Below, piece after piece: positions 1-8,253 of a stretch of 64,000 bases of DNA. The DNA is from JAKRSE01 sp943369295 (GTDB lineage Bacteria; Armatimonadota; Fimbriimonadia; Fimbriimonadales; Fimbriimonadaceae). The position numbers were made by a program, and so were the translations under genes. Below the pieces are notes generated by a model. It saw nothing but the letters and a program-made list of their open reading frames with translations. It was not told where the DNA came from and searched no databases. How positions within the stretch are numbered: position 1 is the stretch's first letter; the number at the start of each line of letters is the position of its first letter. The stretch spans positions 186,001 to 250,000 of the forward strand of contig CALRMU020000002.1 of NCBI GenBank assembly GCA_943369295.1, written 5' to 3'.

Positions 1-104
1 ACGCCGGGGGTGTTAGACTTCTTCATCTCCGCAGCAACGACATCGTCGGCTGGGTCGGCCATGGCGACTGAGGCTGTCAGCAAGAAAAGTGGTGCGAGCT
101 TCAC
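1..104 (-). CDS. Beta-lactamase-family serine hydrolase, N-terminal fragment
   Basis: Only the first 34 or so codons lie in the window. From a GTG at 104-102 the translation reads as a short signal peptide (VKLAPLFLTASVAMA) followed by DPADDVVAAEMKKSNTPG. The stretch 'hxxxhxxEMxxxxxPG' is the usual start of class C beta-lactamase/CubicO-type serine hydrolases, just before the first beta strand; the SxxK and YxN motifs would lie outside the window. The GTG was preferred to the internal ATG at 62 because it adds a plausible export signal. No clear Shine-Dalgarno site is seen, and the stop of the upstream small gene lies only 9 bases before it, so translational coupling is possible. Confidence 0.5.
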   Translation of the reverse strand, partial: MKLAPLFLLTASVAMADPADDVVAAEMKKSNTPG

Positions 105-113
105 GCTGCAACG

Positions 114-389
114 TTACTTTAAAAAAGCTTTCTGCGTCAGGCCAGCCATTTCTGCCGCCCTAGACCGAAGAGCTTCAACATCGGAAGTCATTGGCGATTC
201 GGTGGAGATGGGGTTGGAACCGAGCTCTTTCTGCAGCGAAAAGTCTCGTTCAAGAAGCCCATTAAGCACGTCTAGGATTTCCAGATGATGCTCGTGATCC
301 AGGTTCCCTCGAGAGAGGGCTCCGACTGCTTCGAGATAGGCTCGGTCGGCGCCATCCAGGCGAAGGTAAGGGAGCAGCTTTTCCAACAT
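114..389 (-). CDS. Hypothetical protein, 91 aa
   Basis: Small acidic, probably helical protein beginning MLEKLLPYLRL and ending AGLTQKAFLK. The frame stays open upstream to 578, but residues before this Met look like random low-quality coding, and GGAAAGG lies directly before the ATG at 389-387, so the short form is preferred. It ends 9 bases before the GTG of the beta-lactamase-family gene and probably shares its transcript. I recognise no family, signal peptide or membrane segment. Confidence 0.5.
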   Translation of the reverse strand: MLEKLLPYLRLDGADRAYLEAVGALSRGNLDHEHHLEILDVLNGLLERDFSLQKELGSNPISTESPMTSDVEALRSRAAEMAGLTQKAFLK

Positions 390-914
390 TCCTTTCCGGC
401 TGCATCTCATCGGAGTACGGCTGTAAAGCCTGCAACGGTTCCACTCTCCACCCTCGCAGGCTTGAGGCTCTTCACGCCTTGACTGCGGCCATAAGGTCAC
501 AAAGCCGCACAGCTCCAAGAACGACAGGGAGGGGGCAGATTTTCTTGTCACGACGACGTCTCTCCACTTCGACCGCAAGTCTCTCTGAGAGTTTCTCTTA
601 GCCCCTGTATTTCATGAGACGCGCAGAGATGCTCGTAGACTCGAAACAGAGATTTTGAGACCAGATTTTCTACAGTCTATGGGAGGGCGTCCATGGGTTG
701 GAGTCGAATGCGAGCTGAGCCAAGCGAAACTCCTCACTGAGTCTCGCTTGCGGGAGGGGGGGAATGAGGCATCGTCATGGGAACCAGCCAGAGCGAATCC
801 CCTCTGTCTCTTGTTCATGACCTCAAAGGCAAAGCTGATCGAAGTCAGCCCTGTCGCTGCTTCTGATCCGGTGGTTCTTCACGATAGGCCTTCTTGGGAG
901 GCTTGATTCTGCTG
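390..914. other. Intergenic region, 525 bp
   Basis: Lies between the starts/ends of two minus-strand genes. Short open frames exist on both strands, but none has a ribosome site or a recognisable product. The only structure seen is a degraded copy of the dispersed palindrome at 444-468. Confidence 0.5.
444..468. repeat. Degenerate copy of 25-bp palindromic repeat
   Basis: Left arm CTCTCCACCCT (8 of 11 matching the consensus GCCTCAACCCT), loop CGC, right arm AGGCTTGAGGC (10 of 11). Compare the perfect copies at 6335, 10532 and 10702. The mutated left arm suggests an old copy; chance is not excluded. Confidence 0.4.
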
Positions 915-2264
915 CTACCTCAGCCTCGCGACTCGAATGACAGTGTTGGTCCCATAGGGATAGCCCGTGGCGTGGAGAGTCAATGAATCCCCTTCTGATT
1001 CCATCTTCAGAGTCTCACCGTTGTCCATCCACTTGGCTTCTTTGTAGCTCTCCGTAAGCCCCTTGAACTTCCTTGGGCCAGCGCCTCTCCTGCCTTTGTT
1101 GTGAACCATGGTGTTGCTGGTGGCAGTAAGTTCCGTGATAAAGAGGTAGAGCTCATCATCAAGCTTCAGGGCAAAGTCATCACCTTCTCCAGCCACACCA
1201 CAGGGTCTGCCTTTGTACAAGACCCCATTCTTCCCGCCATGAAGGTCAATCCAGTCACCAACTCTGGCAAGGGCAGCAGCTTCGTATGCCGGGAACTTGC
1301 CATGAGTCTGAGGCCCAACGTTCATCAGCAGGTTTGCCCCTGCCCTTCTGGCAAAGCAGAACTCCTCAATCACATGGGCAGGCGAGAGAAAGTTGAAGTC
1401 ATTGTTCGCCACTCCCCAATGGAAGTTCATCGTGTGGCACATCTCGGCGGCCAAGTATTTGGGAGCCCCTGTTCGGTCCAGGGGAGTCGGTCTGCCGCGC
1501 TCATAAGTGACGCTGTCAACCTCCTTGTGTCCGCCACGTCCCATGGCGTTGACTCCTGTATTGTTGATGATGACGGCGTCGGGCTGATGCTTTCGAATAA
1601 CTGCGTAAAGGGCATCTTCCTGCCAGTCGACCTTGGTGTTGCTCCAGTTGCCGTCAAACCAGAACCCACCGATCTTTCCGTATCTGGTGCAGAGCAGCTC
1701 AACACTTGCTCTCAAATACTTCTGGTAGCCATCCCAATCCCCCTTGAATCGCTTGTCGTTCCAGTCCAAGGTTGTGCAGTAGAGCATCGGAACGATGCCC
1801 TCCTTGTGGCAGGCATCGGTGAACTCCCTCATAAGGTCCCTCTTGCAGGGAGTTTTGGTGACATCGAGGTCAGAGAGTCCTTTGGTATCGTAGAGGCTGA
1901 AGCCCTCGTGGTGTCGTGAGGTGTGGGTGATGTACTTCATCCCCGCCTTTTTGGCGTTCTGCACCAGCTTCTTGGCATCAAAGTCTTTGGCTGTAAAGGT
2001 CTTCATCAGCTTCAGGTACTCATCGCCAGGGATTCCCTCAATGTTTTGAACCCACTCGCCCCGGCCTAGCTGGGAGTAGAGCCCCCAATGAACGAACATG
2101 CCAAAGGCAAGGTCTTCGAAGGCGGCAACGTGCGGCAGAGGCGAAGGGGTGGACTGAGACATGGGCTGATTGACCACCCAGCGCCCAAGAGAGCTTGCGG
2201 CCATCAGGCCGCCTGCCCCCATGGCCAAGAATTCGCGTCGGGTGGGCTCCATAGCTAGGAGCAT
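915..2264 (-). CDS. Alpha-L-fucosidase (GH29), Tat-exported
   Basis: Removes alpha-L-fucose from glycans by a retaining mechanism, probably outside the cytoplasm. The N-terminus has a twin-arginine leader (PTRREFLAMGAGGLMAAS). GH29 hallmarks follow: FGMFVHWGLYS near residue 60, THTSRHHEGFSLYD near 122-135, and KIGGFWFDGNWS, where Asp204 is the expected nucleophile. The 449-aa length covers the TIM barrel and a short C-terminal beta domain (YGTNTVIRVARL). The ATG five codons downstream (2252) is an equally good start; neither has a clear ribosome site. It is transcribed alone, away from the PEBP cluster. The barrel assignment is firm; substrate linkage cannot be told. Confidence 0.9.
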   Translation of the reverse strand: MLLAMEPTRREFLAMGAGGLMAASSLGRWVVNQPMSQSTPSPLPHVAAFEDLAFGMFVHWGLYSQLGRGEWVQNIEGIPGDEYLKLMKTFTAKDFDAKKLVQNAKKAGMKYITHTSRHHEGFSLYDTKGLSDLDVTKTPCKRDLMREFTDACHKEGIVPMLYCTTLDWNDKRFKGDWDGYQKYLRASVELLCTRYGKIGGFWFDGNWSNTKVDWQEDALYAVIRKHQPDAVIINNTGVNAMGRGGHKEVDSVTYERGRPTPLDRTGAPKYLAAEMCHTMNFHWGVANNDFNFLSPAHVIEEFCFARRAGANLLMNVGPQTHGKFPAYEAAALARVGDWIDLHGGKNGVLYKGRPCGVAGEGDDFALKLDDELYLFITELTATSNTMVHNKGRRGAGPRKFKGLTESYKEAKWMDNGETLKMESEGDSLTLHATGYPYGTNTVIRVARLR

Positions 2265-2628
2265 AGACGATGCAGATGCTCTGTGTCATCTCAGCTTGGT
2301 GAAACGTTAATGAGGCCGAGCCCGCTGTGATTTGGCTCTAAGATCAGAAGTAGATGACGACTTTCGAGGACCTGAGATGCGCACCTTCTCGACTGCTTGG
2401 CGCGGCACTCATATCATCCCTGGGCCCGAGAACCTGCTGTCTTACCTTTAGGAAACTCGAACTTGTCTAGGGAGTCTTGGAGCGGGCTAGAGATGCCCTC
2501 CGCTTAATGTCGCTCGTGTTACTGCCCAGACAGGACGGAAGTCAGCCTCAGTGCTCAGGCCTGGTCATGGCAAGGGCATTGGCCCTTTGCTGCCGCGCAG
2601 CAGACAGCGATTTTTGTAGCCTTATTTA
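2265..2628. other. Intergenic region, divergent promoters
   Basis: About 360 bp between the fucosidase start (minus) and the duplicated leader block of the first trefoil-PEBP gene (plus). No gene-like frame and no clear hairpin were seen; promoters for both genes should lie here or in the block at 2629. Confidence 0.4.
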
Positions 2629-2803
2629 TAGAAGCAATTATTAAGTGGCACCTGCCACACTCCGCGCAGGGTAAGGGGCACTACGGTGGTGTGAGCTGTC
2701 GGAAAGGCTGATTTGCCATTTTAAGTGGTGAATCATGAAGCAATTGCGACTCTTCCTGTTCGTTCTCAGCCTCTTTCTGCTGGTCGTGCCTGTTTACGCA
2801 CAG
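2629..2803 (+). repeat. Duplicated leader plus signal-peptide block, copy 1
   Basis: From TAGAAGCAAT to the end of the signal-peptide codons this block is repeated at 4618-4792 with the same length (106 bases upstream of the ATG in both). The last 30 or so untranslated bases (TGCTGATTTGCCATTTTAAG and onwards) and the 23 leader codons are almost identical; the outer part is more diverged. The block probably carries the shared promoter and ribosome site (GTGGTGAATC just before ATG). Confidence 0.85.
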
Positions 2804-4270
2804 AAATCTGCCGACGTTGGCATTGATACAAAGTTCTATTACCGTATCTCCAGCGCTTCGGAGTCAACTCCGGATGACCCAAGGCATCTCACCGTACTTG
2901 GCAGCGACCACAAACTGGTGCTAGCGCAGACCATTCAGGATGCCGGTCAACTTTGGAAGATAGAGGACCTGCCGATGGAGGAGGGCCCCGGTCGTTTCAA
3001 AGGCTTATCTTACGTTCGCTTTACCAACCGCTTGGTGAAGGACAAATCTCTTGATATCAGCGGAAAGGGTCTCCCATTTCGTTTGGCACTAACGAAGACG
3101 ATAAAAGACAAGACGTTAAAGCACGAAACACTTGCTTTCCCCCTGATATTGGGGCAGTCGTGGGCGGTGGTGCCAAGCATAATGGCAGGTGAAAATGGCC
3201 TGTTCCATTTGGTAAATATCGAAGGAATCTCTCTTCATGCCACCAGACATGAGGACGTCGACCAGAGACTAATCGTGAGCTTGTTTTCTGGAACCAATAC
3301 CAAACCCTACGCTTGGGTGCTTTCGAAGACTGATGTCCCGATCGACGAGGAATTCGAGCTAACCAGCACGGCTTTCAAGGAAGGTGAGAGAATCCCAGTC
3401 AAATATACTGGCGAGGGCGCAGATGTCTCGCCCCCGCTGGCTTGGAAAGGCGCGCCCGCCGGGACCAAGTCGTTCATGATCATCTGCACTGATCCTGACG
3501 CACCCGACCCCAAAAATCCAGATCCAAATCCTTTTGTTCATTGGACCATCTTGAACATTCCGGGCAGCACAACGAATCTTCCGGAGGGCTTGCCCCGCAT
3601 GGAAAAATTGACGACTCCCGCTGGGGCTATACAAGGTCCAAATGGCTTCAATGAAACAGGATATGGCGGACCCATGCCGCCCAAGGGCAGCGGAAGGCAC
3701 CGCTACTTCTTTACGATTTTCGCAATGGATCGGGTACACGTCATAGACCCTAATCTCACATCACAAGAATTTCTAAAAATCTTGGAAAGCAGCGTTTTGG
3801 CTAAGGCAGAACTAATGGGCACCTACGAGGTGCCTGCTGCGAGCTCTGTGACGGTCGCCACTCCATTTCGTGCCGTCCTGGATGAGATCCTCCGACTCTC
3901 CAATATCGAGCGAGTGAACCTAGGGGTGCCTGCCTTAAAGATGGATACGCGTCTTGAAAGTGCGGCTACCGCTCACTCGGAGGAGATGGCAAGACTCGCT
4001 TTTTTCAGCCACATCTCTCCCACCCCGGGTAGAGAGACTCCCGAGCAGCGGATTCTCCAAGCCGGTGCTGTGGCCCGTGCCACGGCAGAGAACATCGCCA
4101 GCTTCACTGGTTATCCCGAAGCCACTCTTGCTCAAGAAGCTGTCAAAGGATGGATGGACAGCCCCGGTCACCGCCAAAACCTCCTCAACCCCGATTACAC
4201 TCATATCGGCATAGGAGTCTCACTGAAGGGGAATCAGTACTATTTGACTCAGAAGTTTTGCGCTTACTAA
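2735..4270 (+). CDS. Secreted beta-trefoil / PEBP (YbhB-like) / CAP triple-domain protein
   Basis: A 511-aa exported protein with three modules. Residues 1-22 are a Sec signal peptide (MKQLRLFLFVLSLFLLVVPV, then AxA-like YAQ). Residues 24-200 carry ricin-type QxW repeats (GQLWKIE, GQSWAVV, YAWVLSK), typical of carbohydrate-binding beta-trefoils. Residues 206-366 are a phosphatidylethanolamine-binding/YbhB-like domain: SPPLAWKGAP, CTDPDAPD, VHW, GYGGPMPPKGSGRHRYFF. Residues 377-511 are a CAP/SCP domain: LSNIERVNLGVPALKMD, AHSEEMARLAFFSH, AENIA, GWMDSPGHRQNLLNPDYTHIGIG. The CAP and PEBP motifs are unmistakable; the trefoil rests on QxW motifs only. The neighbouring gene at 4724 is a paralogue lacking CAP. 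Function is unknown; binding of glycan or lipid at the surface is an inference. Confidence 0.85.
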   Translation: MKQLRLFLFVLSLFLLVVPVYAQKSADVGIDTKFYYRISSASESTPDDPRHLTVLGSDHKLVLAQTIQDAGQLWKIEDLPMEEGPGRFKGLSYVRFTNRLVKDKSLDISGKGLPFRLALTKTIKDKTLKHETLAFPLILGQSWAVVPSIMAGENGLFHLVNIEGISLHATRHEDVDQRLIVSLFSGTNTKPYAWVLSKTDVPIDEEFELTSTAFKEGERIPVKYTGEGADVSPPLAWKGAPAGTKSFMIICTDPDAPDPKNPDPNPFVHWTILNIPGSTTNLPEGLPRMEKLTTPAGAIQGPNGFNETGYGGPMPPKGSGRHRYFFTIFAMDRVHVIDPNLTSQEFLKILESSVLAKAELMGTYEVPAASSVTVATPFRAVLDEILRLSNIERVNLGVPALKMDTRLESAATAHSEEMARLAFFSHISPTPGRETPEQRILQAGAVARATAENIASFTGYPEATLAQEAVKGWMDSPGHRQNLLNPDYTHIGIGVSLKGNQYYLTQKFCAY

Positions 4271-4329
4271 AGAAGCTCTCACCAGATTGTGGGAGCTTAG
4301 CAAGAGTGAGGCCGCGTACAGCAGGCTCG

Positions 4330-4519
4330 TTCGCTTGTTGGGTCATCTACAGCATTCCGGCCGATACAAAAGTTCTGCCGGAATGCGGGCCTCGCTAATA
4401 AAAACCGTCCCTTGTTAAAGGGGCTTAAAGAGGTCTCAATGACTTTGATGGGACAGGATAGGCATGGACCCATGCTTGCCAAGGGCAGCGGAAAGCATCG
4501 CTATTTCTTTAGGATTTAA
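4330..4519 (+). pseudogene. Decayed PEBP-domain fragment
   Basis: Two pieces in different frames match the PEBP domain of the flanking genes. Piece 1 (from 4330) reads FACWVIYSIPADTK, against FVHWFILNIPADTK in the 4724 gene. Piece 2 (4466-4519) reads GPMLAKGSGKHRYFFRI then TAA, against GPMPPKGSGRHRYFFTI. The sequence between has lost bases and acquired a frameshift and stops (TAA after CGPR), so no product is expected. It is the remnant of a third family member, which makes this an array rather than a single duplication. Confidence 0.8.
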
Positions 4520-4617
4520 GCTTTAGGCCGTGTCCTCGACATAAACCTTAGATTTGCCACAAAAGCGGGCATCAATGCCCAGGGAGGCATCCAATAGTTG
4601 GATCCTCTCTTGTTCAA

Positions 4618-4792
4618 TAGAAGCAATCATCCACGGATTTCTGCCACACTTTGCGCGGGGTAAGGGGCACCACGCCGACGAAAGCTGTCGGAAGTGCTGA
4701 TTTGCCATTTTAAGTGGTGAATCATGAAGCAATTGCGACTCTTCCTGTTCGTTCTCAGCCTCTTTCTGCTGGTCGTGCCTGTTCACGCACAG
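4618..4792 (+). repeat. Duplicated leader plus signal-peptide block, copy 2
   Basis: Second copy of the block at 2629-2803. Near identity begins again at TGCTGATTTGCCATTTTAAG and runs through the signal-peptide codons, with one visible change near the cleavage site (VHAQ for VYAQ). Confidence 0.85.
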
Positions 4793-6409
4793 ATTGTTGA
4801 TACAAAGTTTTATTACCGCCTGACCAGCGGCTTGAAGGATGGCTCGACGGATAACTGGGTTCTCGACCTATGGGAAGATGAAGAGGGCATCAAACCGGCC
4901 AAGCGCAATCCTTCTGAAGCAGTCAGGCCACTTTGGAGGTTCGTGGACTTGGGAAACGGCTTCTTCCGTGTGATCCACGTCTCGCAGCCACACTTGTCTC
5001 TGGAGGTCTTCCAACACAAGGAAATCGCCAACTACCAGTTTATGGCGCTGCGCCCGACTGCGGATCGCACAGCCCAGCAATGGAAGCTGTCTCCCAATGC
5101 AGGCGGCATCCGCCTGACCAATCGCTGGAAGGCGGACCAGTCTATTGAGGACGACGAAATGGGGACGAAGCTAGGTAACACTAGAAACGCCTCAGGCCAG
5201 GTGTGGATGCTTAACAAGACTGACGTCAAGGTCGAGCCTGCTCAGGCAGAGGACGTTCGCATGTTCGGGCCCGTTACCGCAGAGTATGGTGATGCAGATA
5301 AAATTGATAAAAACTTCTATTACCGTCTGCAGAGCTCCACGGCCCACTCGAATGACCATGGGTTTCTCACCGTACTTGAAGGCTGGCTGCAGCCGGGACT
5401 AGCGCAGACCCTTGAGTCTCCTGGTCAACTTTGGAGGATTGAGGAAATGGAAAGCCCATATTTCCGTCTGACCAACGGCTTGCAGAAGGACAAGTCTCTT
5501 AGCATCAACAAGTCCGACGGACGTTTGGTACTAAACAAGACTGAGTTGAGCCAGACACAGCGTTGGGTTCCTTTTATTATTCAAACAGGCGCCGGACGAG
5601 AGGACACCTTCGTTTTGGTCAATGGCGGGGGCGGGAGGCTGGAAGCCACTAAAGACGAGGACGCCGACAAGAGACTAAGAATAACCAAGACTGAGAGAGG
5701 CGAAAGCACAATATGGATGCTTATCAAGACTGAAATCCCAGTCAAGGTGGAATTCGAGCTGACAAGCACGTCTTTCGTGAACGGTGCGGAAATCCCGGTT
5801 AAGTATACGGGCGAAAACGGCATCTCGCCCCCGCTGGCTTGGAAAGGCGCGCCCGCCGGTACCAAGTCGTTCATGATCATCTGCACCGATCCTGACGCAC
5901 CCAGCCCTGCAAAGCCAGATCCCAATCCTTTTGTTCACTGGTTCATCTTGAACATTCCGGCCGATACAAAATCTTTGCTGCCCAACGTGCCCGGCGAAAC
6001 AAACCTGGCCGTTCCCGCGGGGGCTGTACAACTTCTTAATGGCTTCGAAGAAACAGGATATGGCGGACCCATGCCCCCCAAGGGCAGCGGAAGGCACCGC
6101 TACTTCTTTACGATTTTCGCAATGGACCGGGTACACGTCATAGACCCTAAGCTCACCATTGAAGAATTTACAAAGACCTTGTCGAGCAGCGTTCTGGGTA
6201 GGGCAGAACTGATGGGGACCTACGAGATCCGTGCCTCATCAATCCAAGAAAGTCGCCTCTTATGGCAAAACGGTCTGGCCTCTTTCAGCAAGTCAGAACT
6301 CCCGGCGAGTACTAGGGTGTTTCATGCCTTTCCTGCCTCAACCCTGCCAGGGTTGAGGCTTTCCAAATCTCGCTTGATGCCATTCCAACTTAAGACTGCT
6401 GGCCTCTAA
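4724..6409 (+). CDS. Secreted double beta-trefoil / PEBP (YbhB-like) protein, CAP domain lost
   Basis: A 561-aa paralogue of the 2735 gene with the same signal peptide. It has two consecutive ricin-like segments, about 24-175 (RPLWRFVD, AQQWKLSP, GQVWMLNK) and 195-338 (GQLWRIEE, TQRWVPF, STIWMLIK), each opening with a DKxFYYRL-type motif. The PEBP domain occupies about 343-502 with SPPLAWKGAP, CTDPDAPS, HW and GYGGPMPPKGSGRHRYFF. After TYEIRASS the homology stops: the CAP domain of the sister is replaced by about 55 residues of unrelated, low-complexity sequence that reads through a palindromic repeat at 6335-6359. The tail therefore looks like a product of rearrangement rather than an evolved domain. 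The gene is still open and expressible. Confidence 0.8.
   Translation: MKQLRLFLFVLSLFLLVVPVHAQIVDTKFYYRLTSGLKDGSTDNWVLDLWEDEEGIKPAKRNPSEAVRPLWRFVDLGNGFFRVIHVSQPHLSLEVFQHKEIANYQFMALRPTADRTAQQWKLSPNAGGIRLTNRWKADQSIEDDEMGTKLGNTRNASGQVWMLNKTDVKVEPAQAEDVRMFGPVTAEYGDADKIDKNFYYRLQSSTAHSNDHGFLTVLEGWLQPGLAQTLESPGQLWRIEEMESPYFRLTNGLQKDKSLSINKSDGRLVLNKTELSQTQRWVPFIIQTGAGREDTFVLVNGGGGRLEATKDEDADKRLRITKTERGESTIWMLIKTEIPVKVEFELTSTSFVNGAEIPVKYTGENGISPPLAWKGAPAGTKSFMIICTDPDAPSPAKPDPNPFVHWFILNIPADTKSLLPNVPGETNLAVPAGAVQLLNGFEETGYGGPMPPKGSGRHRYFFTIFAMDRVHVIDPKLTIEEFTKTLSSSVLGRAELMGTYEIRASSIQESRLLWQNGLASFSKSELPASTRVFHAFPASTLPGLRLSKSRLMPFQLKTAGL
6335..6359. repeat. 25-bp palindromic repeat, copy A
   Basis: Perfect 11-base arms GCCTCAACCCT and AGGGTTGAGGC around the 3-base loop GCC. 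It lies inside the last codons of the double-trefoil PEBP gene. No U-tract follows, so an intrinsic terminator is unlikely. Confidence 0.9.
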
Positions 6410-6823
6410 GAACCACGAAGTGTCGGGCAGGTGTTTTTCTGCCTCAGCCTCTGACCGTCCGTTTGCCAGCGGTGCCTTGTCTCAAAAGTGTGAAGCTTGG
6501 TCGGACGACTGCGGCTGGCTGGGCAAGGCTGCCAAGAGGTTCAGACGTTTAGGTTCTCCATTTTTTTGCCACGTCGAAGTTATTCGACAGCCACCCTGAG
6601 ACACTCTTAGCAGAGCGGAGAGCCTTGACGAAATTGATGACTTGAACCGGTAATCTTTAGCCTTGGATGCCGAAGCCCCCAGAAGTAAAGGAATGGAGGC
6701 AAGCTCTCCTCACATGAACCGCCCGATCTCATTCGATTCCCTGCAAGATGACCCTGCGGGGTTTTGCAGCTGGTGTCCACACTATGGCTGAGACCTTTCT
6801 TCTCTGCACGAAACGATAAATCC
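6410..6823. other. Intergenic region, 414 bp
   Basis: Between the second PEBP gene and the amine oxidase. No gene-like frame or repeat was found beyond weak short frames. The amine-oxidase frame is open upstream to 6764, but the residues before 6824 do not look like a leader. Confidence 0.4.
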
Positions 6824-8161
6824 ATGACCCGACGAGAATTTGTCCAATTCCTCTCTCTTCTTCTGCTGCCAGTGCCTTCCCATCTCATTCGGAAAGAAGG
6901 CAAATCTGTGATCGTCATCGGAGCTGGCTTAGCTGGCTTGGCGGCAGCGCAGAGGCTCAAACAAGCTGGCTGCAGGGTCACGGTTTTAGAGGCCCGAGAT
7001 CGAATTGGTGGACGAATTCACACCAGCACCAAGTGGCCCGAACTTCCGCTTGATCTCGGAGCAACTTGGATTCATGGCGTTAAGGGGAATCCAATCACCA
7101 AAATTGCGGATGAAATCAGGGCAAAACGACTTGCGACCAGCTACGAGTCTGCTGTTCTCTTTGGAAGCAAGGGGGCGGAACTCGATACTCGAGAAGAAGC
7201 TCTGCTTGAGCGTCTTCGCAGGCAGCTCGATCAAGCCATCAAACGCGCTCAAGATTCCGATCCGGATCGCTCACTTCGTGCGGCAGTCCAGTCACTTTTG
7301 ACAAACGCTGATCCCCAAGTCAAATCTTATGTTGAGTTTCTTCTGAACAGTCAGTTTGAGCAGGAATATGGGGGTGCCACTGAGTCTATGTCGGCACATT
7401 GGTTTGACAGCAGGAAGGAGTTTGACGGTGGAGACGTGCTGTTTGCCGATGGGTTCCAGGTGATTACTAACCATTTGGCGAAAAATCTAACCATCCGGTT
7501 AGGTCAAGCTGTGAATGGTATTGATTCACGCGGCGATGAGGTTACGGTGCGAACAAGCAAGGGTGAGTTCAGTGCTGACCAGGTCCTTATCACCCTGCCC
7601 CTTGGAGTTCTGCAATCAGGATCTGTAAAGTTTCTGCCCGCTCTTCCTGATGCCAAGCAGAAGGCGATTCAGAAGCTGAAAATGGGTGTCCTGAACAAAT
7701 GCTATCTCAAGTTTGAAAAGGCGTTTTGGCCCGATGATGTCGACTGGCTCGAGATGATTCCAACCCAGCCCGGCCACTGGGTGGAGTGGGTGAGCTTTGT
7801 AAAATCCGCGAAGCAGCCTATCCTTCTCGGGTTCAATGCCGCCAAACGAGGTCGGGAGATTGAATCGATGACAGACCAGCAGATCGTTGAGGACGCCATG
7901 AAGGCTCTGCGGCGAGTGTTTGGGAAAACCATCCCCAACCCCGTTGATTCACTTATCACCCGGTGGGCCAGCGACCCCTTCTCTCGTGGATCATACAGCT
8001 TCAATGCATTGGGTTCTACACCTAAAGATCGTGACACTCTAGCCGAGCCTGTTTCGAATCGCATCTTCTTTGCTGGAGAGGCAAGCAGTAAAGACTACTT
8101 CGGAACGGCTCATGGCGCGGTTCTATCTGGAATCAGAGCTGCCGACGAAATTTTGTCTTAG
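6824..8161 (+). CDS. Flavin monoamine oxidase family protein, Tat leader
   Basis: FAD-dependent amine oxidase (445 aa) that would oxidise a primary or secondary amine to imine/aldehyde, ammonia and H2O2. The start at 6824 gives a twin-arginine leader (MTRREFVQFLSLLLLPV). The Rossmann dinucleotide motif VIVIGAGLAGLAAAQRL with EARDRIGGRI follows, then LDLGATWIHG, and the C-terminal FAD motif RIFFAGEASSKDYFGTAHGA. These are the diagnostic blocks of the MAO/polyamine oxidase/LSD1 family. The substrate is not determinable; polyamine oxidase or histidine/tryptophan-type oxidases are all possible. The gene runs in the same direction as the quinoprotein 90 bp downstream. Confidence 0.88.
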   Translation: MTRREFVQFLSLLLLPVPSHLIRKEGKSVIVIGAGLAGLAAAQRLKQAGCRVTVLEARDRIGGRIHTSTKWPELPLDLGATWIHGVKGNPITKIADEIRAKRLATSYESAVLFGSKGAELDTREEALLERLRRQLDQAIKRAQDSDPDRSLRAAVQSLLTNADPQVKSYVEFLLNSQFEQEYGGATESMSAHWFDSRKEFDGGDVLFADGFQVITNHLAKNLTIRLGQAVNGIDSRGDEVTVRTSKGEFSADQVLITLPLGVLQSGSVKFLPALPDAKQKAIQKLKMGVLNKCYLKFEKAFWPDDVDWLEMIPTQPGHWVEWVSFVKSAKQPILLGFNAAKRGREIESMTDQQIVEDAMKALRRVFGKTIPNPVDSLITRWASDPFSRGSYSFNALGSTPKDRDTLAEPVSNRIFFAGEASSKDYFGTAHGAVLSGIRAADEILS

Positions 8162-8253
8162 CTTCCTGCTGGCAAAACAAAAGGGGCGCCTAGCGACTAG
8201 CTTTGCTCTGATCGCCCCCGCAAGCTGACCCGAGTAGACTGGCGCACCAGCTC

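Noticed and set aside
655..906. Open frame of 83 aa on the plus strand in the first gap
   Set aside because: No ribosome site, no hydrophobic pattern, and an equally long frame on the other strand; looks like chance.
1101..1919. Antisense open frame (272 aa) inside the fucosidase gene
   Set aside because: The opposite strand encodes a well-conserved GH29 enzyme over the same bases; this is a shadow.
6335..6359. Palindrome as an intrinsic terminator
   Set aside because: It lies inside the open frame and lacks a U-tract; the same element occurs in non-terminal positions.
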